Below, in pieces: positions 54,687 through 63,065 of a DNA stretch of 64,000 nucleotides. A program made the position numbers and the translations under genes. Where the stretch lies: assembly GCF_947502995.1 (NCBI RefSeq), contig NZ_CANNBW010000001.1, positions 124,001 through 188,000 on the forward strand. Reading direction: 5' to 3'. Origin of the DNA: an uncultured Tenacibaculum sp. (GTDB taxonomy: Bacteria; Bacteroidota; Bacteroidia; Flavobacteriales; Flavobacteriaceae). Within the stretch, counting starts at the first letter, position 1. Each line of letters begins with the position of its first letter. Below the pieces are notes generated by a model. The model did not search any database. It was not told the origin of the DNA and saw only the letters and a program-made list of their open reading frames with translations.

Positions 54687-54835
54687 ATAAAAAAGCGAGA
54701 TTTAAAGTGGCTTTTTTCAACATAAAAAGGATTTTAATATTTAATTGAATCAAAAACAGATAAATAAAAAGAAATATTTTTTTTTTGAATTGAAAAGAAA
54801 ATTTAAAAAGTTGAGAGAAGGAAAGTTTTAAGCAT

Positions 54836-54872
54836 AAAAAAACCGTTGAAAACGTAGGGTTAACAACGGTTT
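54836..54872 (-). terminator. Terminator of tRNA-Leu copy 2
   Basis: On the minus strand AACCGTTG and CAACGGTT pair across a short loop and are followed by a T-run. It is the duplicate of the hairpin at 54391-54427. Confidence 0.8.
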
Positions 54873-54874
54873 AG

Positions 54875-54960
54875 TACAGAAGGCGGGACTTGAACCCGCA
54901 CGGGCATTACGGCCCATTGGATTTTAAGTCCAACGTGTCTACCAATTCCACCACTTCTGC
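54875..54960 (-). tRNA. tRNA-Leu (anticodon UAA), copy 2
   Basis: The 86-base sequence is identical to copy 1 at 54430-54515, including its immediate flanks. It has its own promoter and terminator and no neighbouring tRNA-Gly. Confidence 0.97.
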
Positions 54961-55043
54961 ATGGTATTTTATATAATAATCAGATTTAATAAATAATTTC
55001 TGATTTATAATTTTAAGAACTTGTGCAATTGTTATTGCGGGTG

Positions 55044-55074
55044 CAAATATACAATGGTTTTTTTATTCTGCAAA
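55044..55074 (-). promoter_or_regulatory. Promoter of tRNA-Leu copy 2
   Basis: On the minus strand TTG (55071-55073), 19 bases, then TATATTTG (55044-55051), a perfect match to the Bacteroidota consensus, about 85 bases upstream of the tRNA. Confidence 0.75.
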
Positions 55075-55154
55075 CAAAAAAGAAGTTTTTTTAATAAAAA
55101 TATTTTCACTCATTAATAAAACTCAAAAAACATGGTGGTTACACTATTATAGAA

Positions 55155-55162
55155 TATCTTTG
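55155..55162 (+). promoter_or_regulatory. -7 element of the ctaB operon
   Basis: TATCTTTG fits the -7 consensus and lies 22 bases before the GTG start of ctaB. The -33 region is poor (TGGTTA), so the promoter may be weak or regulated. Confidence 0.5.
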
Positions 55163-55184
55163 CAAAAATTTTGGAATTAGCAAG

Positions 55185-56084
55185 GTGGGTTTAGTTTTGG
55201 TTGAAGACAAGTCGATATTGAAAACAGTTTTTTTAGATTTTAAGCAGCTTACTAAAGTTGGACTTTCGGTAAGTGTTGTATTTACATCAATTGCTGGGTA
55301 TTTATTAGGAGCAGAAACTATAGATTATACAACTATATTAATGTTAGCTATTGGTGGTTACTTAATGGTTGGCGCATCTAATGCTTTTAATCAAGTAATT
55401 GAAAAAGATATAGACAAATTAATGCAACGTACTAAAAACAGACCGCTTCCTGCAGGAAGAATGAGTCCCACTGTGGCATTAACCATAGCTTCATTATTTA
55501 CTATATCTGGTATTGCAATATTATATGCTATTAATCCGAAATGTGCTTTGTTTGGAGCAATATCTATCTTTCTTTATACAAGTGCATATACACCTTTAAA
55601 AGCTGTAACACCTTTAGCAGTGTTTGTTGGGGCAATTCCTGGAGCAATACCTTTTATGTTAGGTTGGGTTGCTGCAACAGGTAAATTCGGAATTGAAGCA
55701 GGGTTTTTATTCATGATTCAATTTTTTTGGCAATTTCCACACTTTTGGGCTATCGGATGGTTGCAATATGAAGAATACAACAAAGCTGGTTTACATATGC
55801 TTCCAATGGATAAGAAAGACAAAGGAGCTGTTGTTCAAATGATATTTTATACTGCTGTAATGATTTTAATTTCTATTGCACCAGTTTTAAAGAGTACTGG
55901 GAGTCTATATATATATCCCATAACAGCAGTCATTGTAGCAAGTTTAGGGCTTTTAATGCTATTTTATGCAATAAAATTGTATAAATCAGAGTCGAATATA
56001 GATGCGAGAAAGTTAATGTTGGCTAGTGTGTTTTATATCACAGTGTTGCCAATAATATATGTTATAGATAAATTTTTACACTAA
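55185..56084 (+). CDS. ctaB: Protoheme IX farnesyltransferase (heme O synthase)
   Basis: The 299-residue protein has about eight membrane helices and the UbiA-type motifs NAFNQVIEKDIDKLMQRTKNR and, later, YEEYNKAGLHMLP. It adds a farnesyl chain to heme b to make heme O for the terminal oxidase. The start is GTG at 55185. It is the first gene of an oxidase assembly operon and overlaps the next gene by one base. Confidence 0.95.
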   Translation: MGLVLVEDKSILKTVFLDFKQLTKVGLSVSVVFTSIAGYLLGAETIDYTTILMLAIGGYLMVGASNAFNQVIEKDIDKLMQRTKNRPLPAGRMSPTVALTIASLFTISGIAILYAINPKCALFGAISIFLYTSAYTPLKAVTPLAVFVGAIPGAIPFMLGWVAATGKFGIEAGFLFMIQFFWQFPHFWAIGWLQYEEYNKAGLHMLPMDKKDKGAVVQMIFYTAVMILISIAPVLKSTGSLYIYPITAVIVASLGLLMLFYAIKLYKSESNIDARKLMLASVFYITVLPIIYVIDKFLH

Positions 56085-56668
56085 TGGATAGAGCTCAAGT
56101 TGATAGTGAGTTAAGAGTAGCGAAAAGAAAATCAGCAAAACCAATGTTATGGGTTTCACTTATAAGTATGGTAATGTTCTTTGCTGGTTTAACAAGTGCT
56201 TACATTATAAGTATGAAAAGAGATGATTGGGTAACTTTCGATTTACCTCAAGCTTTTTATGTGAGTACAGTTTTAATAGTTTTAAGTAGTATAACCTTGT
56301 TTTTATCTCATAGATTACTAAAACAAGATAAACTACAACTATCTTTTATTTTACTAACCCTAACTTTTATTTTAGGTTTAGCATTTGTTTGGTTCCAATA
56401 TGTAGGTTTTGAACAACTACGTAGTTCTGGATTATATTTTACAGGTCCAGGAAGTACAGTATCTGTTTCATTACTACTAATTATTACTTTTATGCATGTT
56501 TTACACTTGTTAGGAGGTGTAATTGTGCTAATTGTTGTTATTTATAATCATTTTAAAAAGAAGTACTCTTCTGCCGATATGCTTGGTTTTGAACTAGGTG
56601 CAATCTTCTGGCATTTTGTAGATGTTTTATGGATTTATCTATTTTTCTTTTTCTATTTCATTAGATGA
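56084..56668 (+). CDS. Heme-copper oxidase subunit III (short form)
   Basis: The 194-residue protein has five membrane helices and the subunit III pattern: AGLTSAYIISM, HVLHLLGGVIVL and HFVDVLWIYLFFFFYF near the end. It stabilises the catalytic subunit of the respiratory oxidase. A second, longer subunit III gene follows 57 bases later; subunits I and II are not in this window. Confidence 0.9.
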   Translation: MDRAQVDSELRVAKRKSAKPMLWVSLISMVMFFAGLTSAYIISMKRDDWVTFDLPQAFYVSTVLIVLSSITLFLSHRLLKQDKLQLSFILLTLTFILGLAFVWFQYVGFEQLRSSGLYFTGPGSTVSVSLLLIITFMHVLHLLGGVIVLIVVIYNHFKKKYSSADMLGFELGAIFWHFVDVLWIYLFFFFYFIR

Positions 56669-56725
56669 TTAAAAATGTGTAATTTTGGCGGACGATTTAA
56701 CAAAATTTAACTGATAAAGATATTT

Positions 56726-57706
56726 ATGGAAGCTAATATCGCTGTAAATTCTGATAATAAAGAGACCTGGAGCGGAGGTGGTGTGAAACCATTTGGCGCT
56801 AGTTATGGTAAAATGATGATGTGGTTCTTCATCTTGTCTGATGCTTTAACCTTTTCTGGGTTCTTAGCTGCTTATGGTTTAACACGTTTTAAGTTTATAG
56901 ATTCATGGCCGATTGCCGATGAAGTATTTACTCACGTTCCTTTTTTCCATGGTAACTACCCAATGTATTATGTTGCATTCATGACATTTATTCTTATTGT
57001 GTCTTCTGTAACTATGGTTTTAGCTGTAGATGCAGGGCATAAAATGCAACAAAAGAAAGTAGCACTTTACATGTTTGTTACCATTGTCTTCGGATTAATA
57101 TTCGTTGGTTCTCAGGCTTGGGAATGGAAAACATTCATTAAAGGGTCTTATGGAGCTGTTAAAACTACAGATAATCATATATTACAATTCGTTAAAGATG
57201 GAGAGCAAATCGCTTTAGCTGATTTTGTTCAGGGAGATAGAGCTGACGGAAGAGTTCAGCACTCAAGAAAGAACGGATTATGGTTTACTAACGAAGCTAC
57301 AATTTCTCAATATTCAGTTGCTCAGGTACAAGAAGCGTTTAAAAACGATCCTTCTTTACAAGTTAGAAGTGAGAAAATTGATTTAGCAACTAAGAAGAAA
57401 ATCATCTTATCTAGAGAAGAAAGTCTTAAACAAATGGCTAAAGTAAAATTAGTTGTTGAAGGTGCGAATTTACGTGATAATGAATACGGTAATCCAATCT
57501 TTGCAGATTTCTTTTTCTTCATTACAGGTTTCCACGGTTTCCACGTATTCTCTGGAATTGTAATTAATATCATTATCTTCTTTAATGTTGTTTTAGGAAC
57601 ATACGAAAAAAGAGGACACTACGAAATGGTAGAAAAAGTTGGATTATATTGGCACTTTGTAGATTTAGTTTGGGTATTCGTATTCACATTCTTCTACTTA
57701 GTATAA
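56726..57706 (+). CDS. Heme-copper oxidase subunit III (long form with insertion)
   Basis: The 326-residue protein is a second subunit III. It has FFILSDALTFSGFLAAYGL early on and HFVDLVWVFVFTFFYLV at the end, as in its neighbour. Between the middle helices lies a polar insertion of about 100 residues (about 137-240, GSYGAVKTTDNHILQFVKDG onward) that is absent from the short form. Two subunit III genes together are typical of Flavobacteria. The insertion may lie on the periplasmic side and bind cytochrome c, which is inference. Confidence 0.88.
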   Translation: MEANIAVNSDNKETWSGGGVKPFGASYGKMMMWFFILSDALTFSGFLAAYGLTRFKFIDSWPIADEVFTHVPFFHGNYPMYYVAFMTFILIVSSVTMVLAVDAGHKMQQKKVALYMFVTIVFGLIFVGSQAWEWKTFIKGSYGAVKTTDNHILQFVKDGEQIALADFVQGDRADGRVQHSRKNGLWFTNEATISQYSVAQVQEAFKNDPSLQVRSEKIDLATKKKIILSREESLKQMAKVKLVVEGANLRDNEYGNPIFADFFFFITGFHGFHVFSGIVINIIIFFNVVLGTYEKRGHYEMVEKVGLYWHFVDLVWVFVFTFFYLV

Positions 57707-57729
57707 TTAATATTTAAAAGTATTTTAAA

Positions 57730-58068
57730 ATGGCAGGTCATTCACACGAGTCAAATAAAAGAATCTGGATAGTTCTAGCTATATTATCTATAATTACAGT
57801 AGTAGAAGTAGGTTTAGGTATTGTTAAGCCAGATGCATTACACTTACATGGTCCAGGAACAAGTTGGTTAAACTGGATATTCATTATCCTTACTTTAGCT
57901 AAAGCTTACTATATCGCTTGGGCGTTCATGCACTTAGAAGGAGAAAAAAAATGGTTTAGAAGATCTATAGTATGGACAGGAGTTTTCTTAATTTGTTACT
58001 TATTATTCATAGTACTATTAGAAGGCGATTATTTATATGATACATTAGCGCCATTAATTAAATGGTAA
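57730..58068 (+). CDS. Cytochrome c oxidase subunit IV family protein
   Basis: The 112-residue protein has three membrane helices and the subunit IV pattern of bacterial oxidases: KRIWIVLAILSIITVVEVGLG and AYYIAWAFMHLEGEKKWFR. It is a structural oxidase subunit. A terminator follows the stop, so the downstream assembly genes may be a separate transcript. Confidence 0.88.
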   Translation: MAGHSHESNKRIWIVLAILSIITVVEVGLGIVKPDALHLHGPGTSWLNWIFIILTLAKAYYIAWAFMHLEGEKKWFRRSIVWTGVFLICYLLFIVLLEGDYLYDTLAPLIKW

Positions 58069-58080
58069 CAATATAAAATT

Positions 58081-58104
58081 GGTGGTTTTAACCACCTTTT
58101 TTTT
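58081..58104 (+). terminator. Terminator after cytochrome oxidase subunit IV
   Basis: GGTGGTT, TT, AACCACC followed by eight T, beginning 13 bases after the stop codon. Confidence 0.85.
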
Positions 58105-58124
58105 GCTTTAAACTATACATTTTA

Positions 58125-58805
58125 ATGAAGATTAGTAAAAAACATTTAGTTCTTTTCATCCTATTCATAGTTCCTTTATTATTCTATATATATCTTCAAA
58201 TGGGAACTTATAATTTCGGTAAACTACCTGTGGTTACAAAGGATGTTATAGATGTAAGTAATATTGATAGAAAGTTTAAATTCAAAGGAAAAGTTACTGT
58301 CGTTAATTTTATCGGTAAGGATACTACAGATAGTAGAGGTGAAATTTTCAATCTGAATGAAAAGATTTATAAGAAATTTTACGGATACACAGATTTTCAA
58401 TTAATTTCATTTGTAGATGAAGCCTATAAAAGTCAAACAGAAGAGCTGGCAAAGAAATTAGGTAAGTATACAAATATGATTAAATGGAAGTTTTTATACG
58501 CTTCCAAAGCTGAGATAGATGCGCTTTATGAAAGTTTTCAGACGAATGAAAAATTAGATGCTAATATTCATTCTAAAAAAGCTTTTATAATAGACAAAGA
58601 AGTAGCGTTACGCAGAGGAGAATCTACCATAAAAAAACTTAAAGAAAAGAAACTTTATGGTTATAATATGCAATCTGTAGCTGAACTAAAAAATGATATG
58701 TTCGATGATGTTAAAGTTGTTCTAGCAGAATATAGTTTAGCATTAAAGAAGAATAATAGAAGTGAAGATAGAAGAATAAAAAGTATATCAAATGAAGAAA
58801 AGTAA
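58125..58805 (+). CDS. Membrane-anchored SCO-like protein without copper ligands
   Basis: The 226-residue protein has one N-terminal membrane anchor (LVLFILFIVPLLFYIYLQ) and a thioredoxin-like body that follows the SCO pattern (GKVTVVNFIGK, FQLISFVDEA and KKAFIIDKEVALRRG). The CxxxC and histidine copper ligands of SCO are absent. It overlaps the genuine SCO gene by 14 bases. It is therefore probably a degenerate SCO, perhaps a partner of the real one in oxidase assembly. The fold assignment is inferred. Confidence 0.65.
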   Translation: MKISKKHLVLFILFIVPLLFYIYLQMGTYNFGKLPVVTKDVIDVSNIDRKFKFKGKVTVVNFIGKDTTDSRGEIFNLNEKIYKKFYGYTDFQLISFVDEAYKSQTEELAKKLGKYTNMIKWKFLYASKAEIDALYESFQTNEKLDANIHSKKAFIIDKEVALRRGESTIKKLKEKKLYGYNMQSVAELKNDMFDDVKVVLAEYSLALKKNNRSEDRRIKSISNEEK

Positions 58806-59439
58806 TTATTCTTATATAGGGATTTCATTTATAATCTTACTATTTGGAATTTACTCAATTCCTAAAATTGTTAAGCATTTTCAAAAACCTGATTTACACA
58901 AATTCAATAAAGTACCAAGTTTTGAATTTGTAAATCAAGAAGGGAAAATTATAACGAATAAAGACTACGACGGAAAGGTTTATGTGGTCGAGTTTTTCTT
59001 TACTACTTGTCCAACAATATGCCCTATTATGAATAGGAAGATGGTTACAATACAGAATGAGTTCCTAGGGAATCCTAATTTTGGAATTGCATCATTCTCA
59101 ATTACACCAGATAAAGATACTCCTGAAGTTTTAAAAGAGTATGCAGATAATTATAAGATTTCACATGTTAATTGGCATATGTTAACAGGTAAGCCTGTTG
59201 ACGATGTGTTTAATTTATCAGAAACTGGATTTAAATTACCTGTTGGAGTAGGAGGAGAAGATCACGGAGGTTTTTATCATTCAGGTTTATTTGCTTTAGT
59301 TGATAAAAATGGGTTTATACGTTCTAGATACGACGAACATGGAAATCCAATAATGTATTACCGAGCATTAGAAGAAGAAACATTTCCAGATCAAATTACA
59401 GAGTTAAAACAAGACATAAAATTATTATTAAATGAGTAA
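58792..59439 (+). CDS. SCO family copper chaperone
   Basis: The 215-residue protein has an N-terminal membrane anchor and the SCO thioredoxin fold: Cys73-x3-Cys77 in FFTTCPTICPIM and His163 in FYHSGLFALVD. SCO proteins deliver copper to the CuA site of oxidase subunit II or reduce its cysteines. The gene overlaps both neighbours, so it belongs to a coupled assembly operon. Confidence 0.93.
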   Translation: MKKSNYSYIGISFIILLFGIYSIPKIVKHFQKPDLHKFNKVPSFEFVNQEGKIITNKDYDGKVYVVEFFFTTCPTICPIMNRKMVTIQNEFLGNPNFGIASFSITPDKDTPEVLKEYADNYKISHVNWHMLTGKPVDDVFNLSETGFKLPVGVGGEDHGGFYHSGLFALVDKNGFIRSRYDEHGNPIMYYRALEEETFPDQITELKQDIKLLLNE

Positions 59440-59962
59440 TTTAACTGTTCAAGAAAAGAAGTATAAGAATTTTATTACGATAGTTTCTATTGTAATACCG
59501 ATAGTCGTAGCAGCACTTTTTAGAATAAAATTATCTAATGTAGAGCCATTAAGTTTTTTGCCTCCAATTTATGCAACAATGAATGGAATTACAGCTGTTT
59601 TATTAGTGTTTTCAGTTTTTGCAATAAAGAAAGGAAATAGAAAAAGACACGAATTGTTAAATACTTTAGCAATAGTTTGTTCAGCATTGTTTTTAGTAAT
59701 GTATGTCGCTTATCATATGACTTCTGAATCTACTACTTTTGGAGGAGAAGGCTTCATTAAGTCTGTTTATTACTTTATACTAATTACTCATATATTGCTA
59801 TCTATTGTAATTATCCCTTTTGTGTTATTTACATTTATGAGAGCAAAATTGGGACAATTTCCACAGCATAAAAAAATAGCAAAAATTGCTTATCCACTAT
59901 GGTTATATGTTGCAGTTACTGGAGTAATTATTTATATCATGATTTCACCTTATTATGTTTAA
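59432..59962 (+). CDS. DUF420 membrane protein
   Basis: The 176-residue protein has about five membrane helices and the DUF420 signature, including YHMTSES and THILLSIVIIPFVLFTF. DUF420 proteins are conserved beside cytochrome oxidase genes; a related CtaM protein is needed for oxidase assembly in Gram-positives. Its direct role here is unproven. It overlaps the SCO gene by eight bases and the next gene by eight. Confidence 0.85.
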   Translation: MSNLTVQEKKYKNFITIVSIVIPIVVAALFRIKLSNVEPLSFLPPIYATMNGITAVLLVFSVFAIKKGNRKRHELLNTLAIVCSALFLVMYVAYHMTSESTTFGGEGFIKSVYYFILITHILLSIVIIPFVLFTFMRAKLGQFPQHKKIAKIAYPLWLYVAVTGVIIYIMISPYYV

Positions 59963-60164
59963 AAGAATTTTATTTTTTTTATTATTAATTTCTTCGCTAG
60001 CAAATGCACAATGTGCAATGTGTAAAGCCGTTATTGAAGGAGGTGATGAGTCTGTTGCCGAGGGAGTTAACAATGGAATTACCTATTTGATGGTATTTCC
60101 ATATTTATTAATTGGATTACTTTTATTCTTCTTATACAGACATAGAAAAAAAACTAGTAATTAA
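59955..60164 (+). CDS. Small exported membrane protein with a CxxC motif
   Basis: A 69-residue protein with a signal peptide (ILFFLLLISSLANA), then the sequence QCAMCKAVIEGGDES and a C-terminal membrane helix. The CAMC pair directly after the signal sequence could bind copper or take part in disulfide exchange. It overlaps DUF420 by eight bases. It is not a named family I recognise, but its place at the end of an oxidase assembly operon is suggestive. Confidence 0.7.
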   Translation: MFKRILFFLLLISSLANAQCAMCKAVIEGGDESVAEGVNNGITYLMVFPYLLIGLLLFFLYRHRKKTSN

Positions 60165-60234
60165 TTTCGTTCTTTTTTTGTAACATATTGTTTACTTTGT
60201 CGTCATATCGATACTTACTAAATAAACAAAGATT

Positions 60235-61605
60235 GTGAAGAACAAAAAATTACTACTGTTATTTCCTTTTTTATTAGTTTCTATACTTTCCTATAGTCAA
60301 AAAAAATGGACATTAAAAGAGTGTGTAGATCATGCTTTGAAGAATAATATACAGATTAAACAGAATATTTTAAATATAAATTCTTCTGAAAAAGACAAAG
60401 AAATAGCATATGGAGAATTCTTACCTAGTCTAAGTGCTTCTAATTCGCATAATTTTACATTCGGATTATCTACTGGAGCAGATAATACTAGAAGTTCAGC
60501 AAATAGATACAATACATCTTTAAACCTTTCATTAGGAGGAAGCATATTTAATGGATTCAGGAATTTAAATTCTTATAAACAAGCTAAATTAGGTATTGAA
60601 AGGAGTAAGCTGGATCTAGAAGTTATTCAAAATGATGTAGCATTACGAGTAGTTAATACATATTTAAACGTCTTATTTGCTAAAGAAAACTTAGAAGTAG
60701 CCAAATTCCAGGCAGACATTAGTAAAAAGCAAATTGATAGGGCTCAAGCTCAATTTGATACAGGTTCTATACCAAAAGGTGATTTACTAAATATTCAATC
60801 TACTGCAGCTACAGATGCTCAAAATGTTGTATCTCAAGAAAACGCTTTAAATATTGCACTTTTAAATTTATCTCAGTTACTTCAGTTGGATAACCAAGGT
60901 TTTGATGTAGAGAAAATAGAAGTAGGAACACCTTCAGCTGCTTTATTGTATAGTAGTTCTAGCCAAGTATATGAAAAAGCCCTAAAGGATAGGCCAGAAA
61001 TAGAGCGTGCGAGATTAAATATTGAAGATGCAGATTTAGCTATTAAAATATCAAAATCAGCTTACATACCATCTTTAAATTATTCTTTAAGTACAGGAAC
61101 ATTTTACAATACTACTTTCGGTCAACCTGACTTCTTTACTTTTCCAGATCCTGATACTGGTCAATTAGTTGTAATTGATAGAAGATTTTCTACTCAGTTA
61201 AATGATAACTTTAGCTATGGAGGTGGTTTTTCAATCAGTATACCTATTTTTAATAGATTTCAAACTAAAAACAGAATTCATAAATCAATAATTGCTAAAG
61301 AACAAGCAGAGCTAAGGCTTGAAACAGAAAAATTAAGTTTAAAGCAAACTATAGAACAAGCATTTTTAGATGCTAAAGCTGCTGCAAAAACTTTTGAAGC
61401 AGCAAGTATATCTTTAGAATCGCAAAATGAAGCTTTCAAAAATGCTCAAGCAAGTTATGAGTATGGAGCTATGACAAGATTCGACTATGATCAAGTTCGT
61501 AATCGATTAGTAAATGCAGAATCTGCCTTAATTAGAGCCAAATTTGATTATATTTTTAAAACAAAAGTTTTAAAGTTCTATTACGGAGAAAATATTTTAG
61601 ATTAA
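60235..61605 (+). CDS. TolC family outer-membrane efflux protein
   Basis: The 456-residue protein has a signal peptide and the TolC repeat pattern: KKWTLKECVDHALKNNIQIKQN at the start and long helical stretches such as IAKEQAELRLETEKLSLKQTIEQ. TolC-type trimers form the outer-membrane channel of tripartite efflux or type I secretion systems. The start is GTG at 60235, 70 bases after the oxidase operon. No membrane fusion or inner-membrane pump genes are in view before the window ends. Confidence 0.9.
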   Translation: MKNKKLLLLFPFLLVSILSYSQKKWTLKECVDHALKNNIQIKQNILNINSSEKDKEIAYGEFLPSLSASNSHNFTFGLSTGADNTRSSANRYNTSLNLSLGGSIFNGFRNLNSYKQAKLGIERSKLDLEVIQNDVALRVVNTYLNVLFAKENLEVAKFQADISKKQIDRAQAQFDTGSIPKGDLLNIQSTAATDAQNVVSQENALNIALLNLSQLLQLDNQGFDVEKIEVGTPSAALLYSSSSQVYEKALKDRPEIERARLNIEDADLAIKISKSAYIPSLNYSLSTGTFYNTTFGQPDFFTFPDPDTGQLVVIDRRFSTQLNDNFSYGGGFSISIPIFNRFQTKNRIHKSIIAKEQAELRLETEKLSLKQTIEQAFLDAKAAAKTFEAASISLESQNEAFKNAQASYEYGAMTRFDYDQVRNRLVNAESALIRAKFDYIFKTKVLKFYYGENILD

Positions 61606-61633
61606 AGTTAACAACTAACTATACTTATTTTAA

Positions 61634-61665
61634 GCCTTGCAAATTAATTTGTGAGGTTTTTTTTT
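61634..61665 (+). terminator. Terminator of the TolC-family gene
   Basis: GCCTTGCAAAT and ATTTGTGAGGT form an imperfect stem followed by nine T, about 30 bases after the stop codon. Confidence 0.8.
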
Positions 61666-61675
61666 ACGTATATGA

Positions 61676-61683
61676 TATATTTG
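61676..61683 (+). promoter_or_regulatory. -7 element of tsaB
   Basis: TATATTTG lies 16 bases before the ATG at 61700 and matches the -7 consensus exactly. The -33 element is not obvious. Confidence 0.5.
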
Positions 61684-61699
61684 CAAAAAAATTATTTTA

Positions 61700-62371
61700 A
61701 TGGCTTTAATTTTAAATATAGAAACATCTACTAAAAACTGCTCTGTTTGTATTTCTAATAAAGATGAAGTTATAATATCTAAAGAGTTAAATGATTTGAA
61801 TTATTCTCATGCAGAAAAATTGCATCCATTTATTTTAGATGTTGTAAAATCTTCTGGAGTTTCTATCGAAAGTTTAGATGCTATAGCTGTAAGTAAAGGT
61901 CCGGGTTCTTACACTGGTTTACGAATAGGAGTTTCAGCAGCTAAAGGACTTTGTTTTGCTTTAAATAAGCCATTAATAAGCGTTGAAACACTAAATGCTT
62001 TAGCACTTTCTATAGATGTAAAAGAAGAGGCTTATATCATTCCAATGTTAGACGCTAGACGTATGGAAGTTTATTCTGCAGTTTTCACAAATTCTAAAGA
62101 ACAAATAAGAGAAGTAAAAGCTGAAGTTATAGATGAAAACTCTTTTAAAGAGTATACTGATAAAAAAGTTTATCTGTTAGGTGATGGAAGTGATAAATGT
62201 AAAGAGATTTTAAATCATCCTAATTTTGTTTTCGTAGAAGATAAACATCCTTCTTCAGTACAAATGGCAGAATTAAGTTATGCTAAGTACAAAAAAAACG
62301 ACATCGAAGATGTCGCTTATTTTGAACCTTTTTATTTAAAAGATTTTATGGTTACTCCACAAAAGAAATAA
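61700..62371 (+). CDS. tsaB: tRNA threonylcarbamoyladenosine biosynthesis protein TsaB
   Basis: The 223-residue protein has the ASKHA fold of TsaB: LNIETSTKNCSVCIS at the start and the conserved KGPGSYTGLRIGVSAAKGL (66-84). With TsaD and TsaE it makes the t6A modification at position 37 of ANN-decoding tRNAs. Its stop touches the stop of the convergent gene with no bases in between. Confidence 0.95.
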   Translation: MALILNIETSTKNCSVCISNKDEVIISKELNDLNYSHAEKLHPFILDVVKSSGVSIESLDAIAVSKGPGSYTGLRIGVSAAKGLCFALNKPLISVETLNALALSIDVKEEAYIIPMLDARRMEVYSAVFTNSKEQIREVKAEVIDENSFKEYTDKKVYLLGDGSDKCKEILNHPNFVFVEDKHPSSVQMAELSYAKYKKNDIEDVAYFEPFYLKDFMVTPQKK

Positions 62372-63049
62372 TTATAAAGAACTATAGTATCTTAAAATTC
62401 TAAATAAATCTTTCTTTCTTTTGTGTTTTAATTTGTTTGTTTTAGCAAACTCTTTAACCTTGTCTTTTTTATCTCCCATTAACTTGAAGAAAGCTTTCTT
62501 TTTCTTTGGTAGTTTTTTTAATTCACCTTTTCCAAAGTCTAAATAGTAAACATCTTTTATTCTTTTAAACCTAGCAGGTTTAGAATTTTCGTAACTAGAT
62601 ACAGCTTGCTTTTCCTTAAGGAATTTTACTTTTTGCTTACATAATAAAGTAAAGTTTTTTAAAGGTAATTCTTCCTTGTAGTATCCAATAGTTTCTGTTA
62701 CAGGATCTTTATGAACGCTGTAAGCAATTTTTAAACTACTATTATATACTCTGTTTCCTTCTTTTCTTGGTAACTCGTATGTTTTTGAGTTCGACTTAAT
62801 TTCAACAACGTCTCTATAAGCATTGTATCTAAAAAGTACTTCATTTGGATATTCATTAATTTTACCTTGGAAAAAATCTTTAACGATATAAGGAGAACCT
62901 TCTACTCCTGTGTAATCTACATTTTTCCCTTCTTTACTAATTAAATCACTAAAGAATCTACCTCTTGAACTCCCCGAAGAACCTATACTTTGTGCGAAAG
63001 TAGTAGTAGTGATTAAAAAAACTAAAACCTTAAGAATGTTTTTTGTCAT
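62372..63049 (-). CDS. Secreted protein of unknown function
   Basis: A 225-residue protein with a signal peptide (ILKVLVFLITTTTFAQ) and a lysine-rich C-terminus (KKLPKKKKAFFKLMGDKKD onward). The middle is beta-rich, with no motif I recognise. It is 16 bases downstream of the MscS gene and may share its transcript. No function can be given. Confidence 0.65.
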   Translation of the reverse strand: MTKNILKVLVFLITTTTFAQSIGSSGSSRGRFFSDLISKEGKNVDYTGVEGSPYIVKDFFQGKINEYPNEVLFRYNAYRDVVEIKSNSKTYELPRKEGNRVYNSSLKIAYSVHKDPVTETIGYYKEELPLKNFTLLCKQKVKFLKEKQAVSSYENSKPARFKRIKDVYYLDFGKGELKKLPKKKKAFFKLMGDKKDKVKEFAKTNKLKHKRKKDLFRILRYYSSL

Positions 63050-63065
63050 GATTTTTGTATTTACT

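Larger units (their letters stand above)
54391..55085. repeat. Partial tandem duplication of a tRNA-Leu unit
   Basis: Two units share a terminator hairpin, an identical tRNA-Leu with identical flanks and a tail of about 60 nearly identical bases that carries the promoter (54628 onward and 55015 onward). The tRNA-Gly is present only in the first unit. The duplication is therefore recent, with tRNA-Gly lost from, or gained by, one copy. Confidence 0.85.

Noticed and set aside
54445..54690. An 81-residue plus-strand open frame across the tRNA genes
   Set aside because: It reads antisense through tRNA-Leu and tRNA-Gly, and its SSERRDLNPRPSPWQGDALPLSY-like content is a well-known artefact of tRNA complements.
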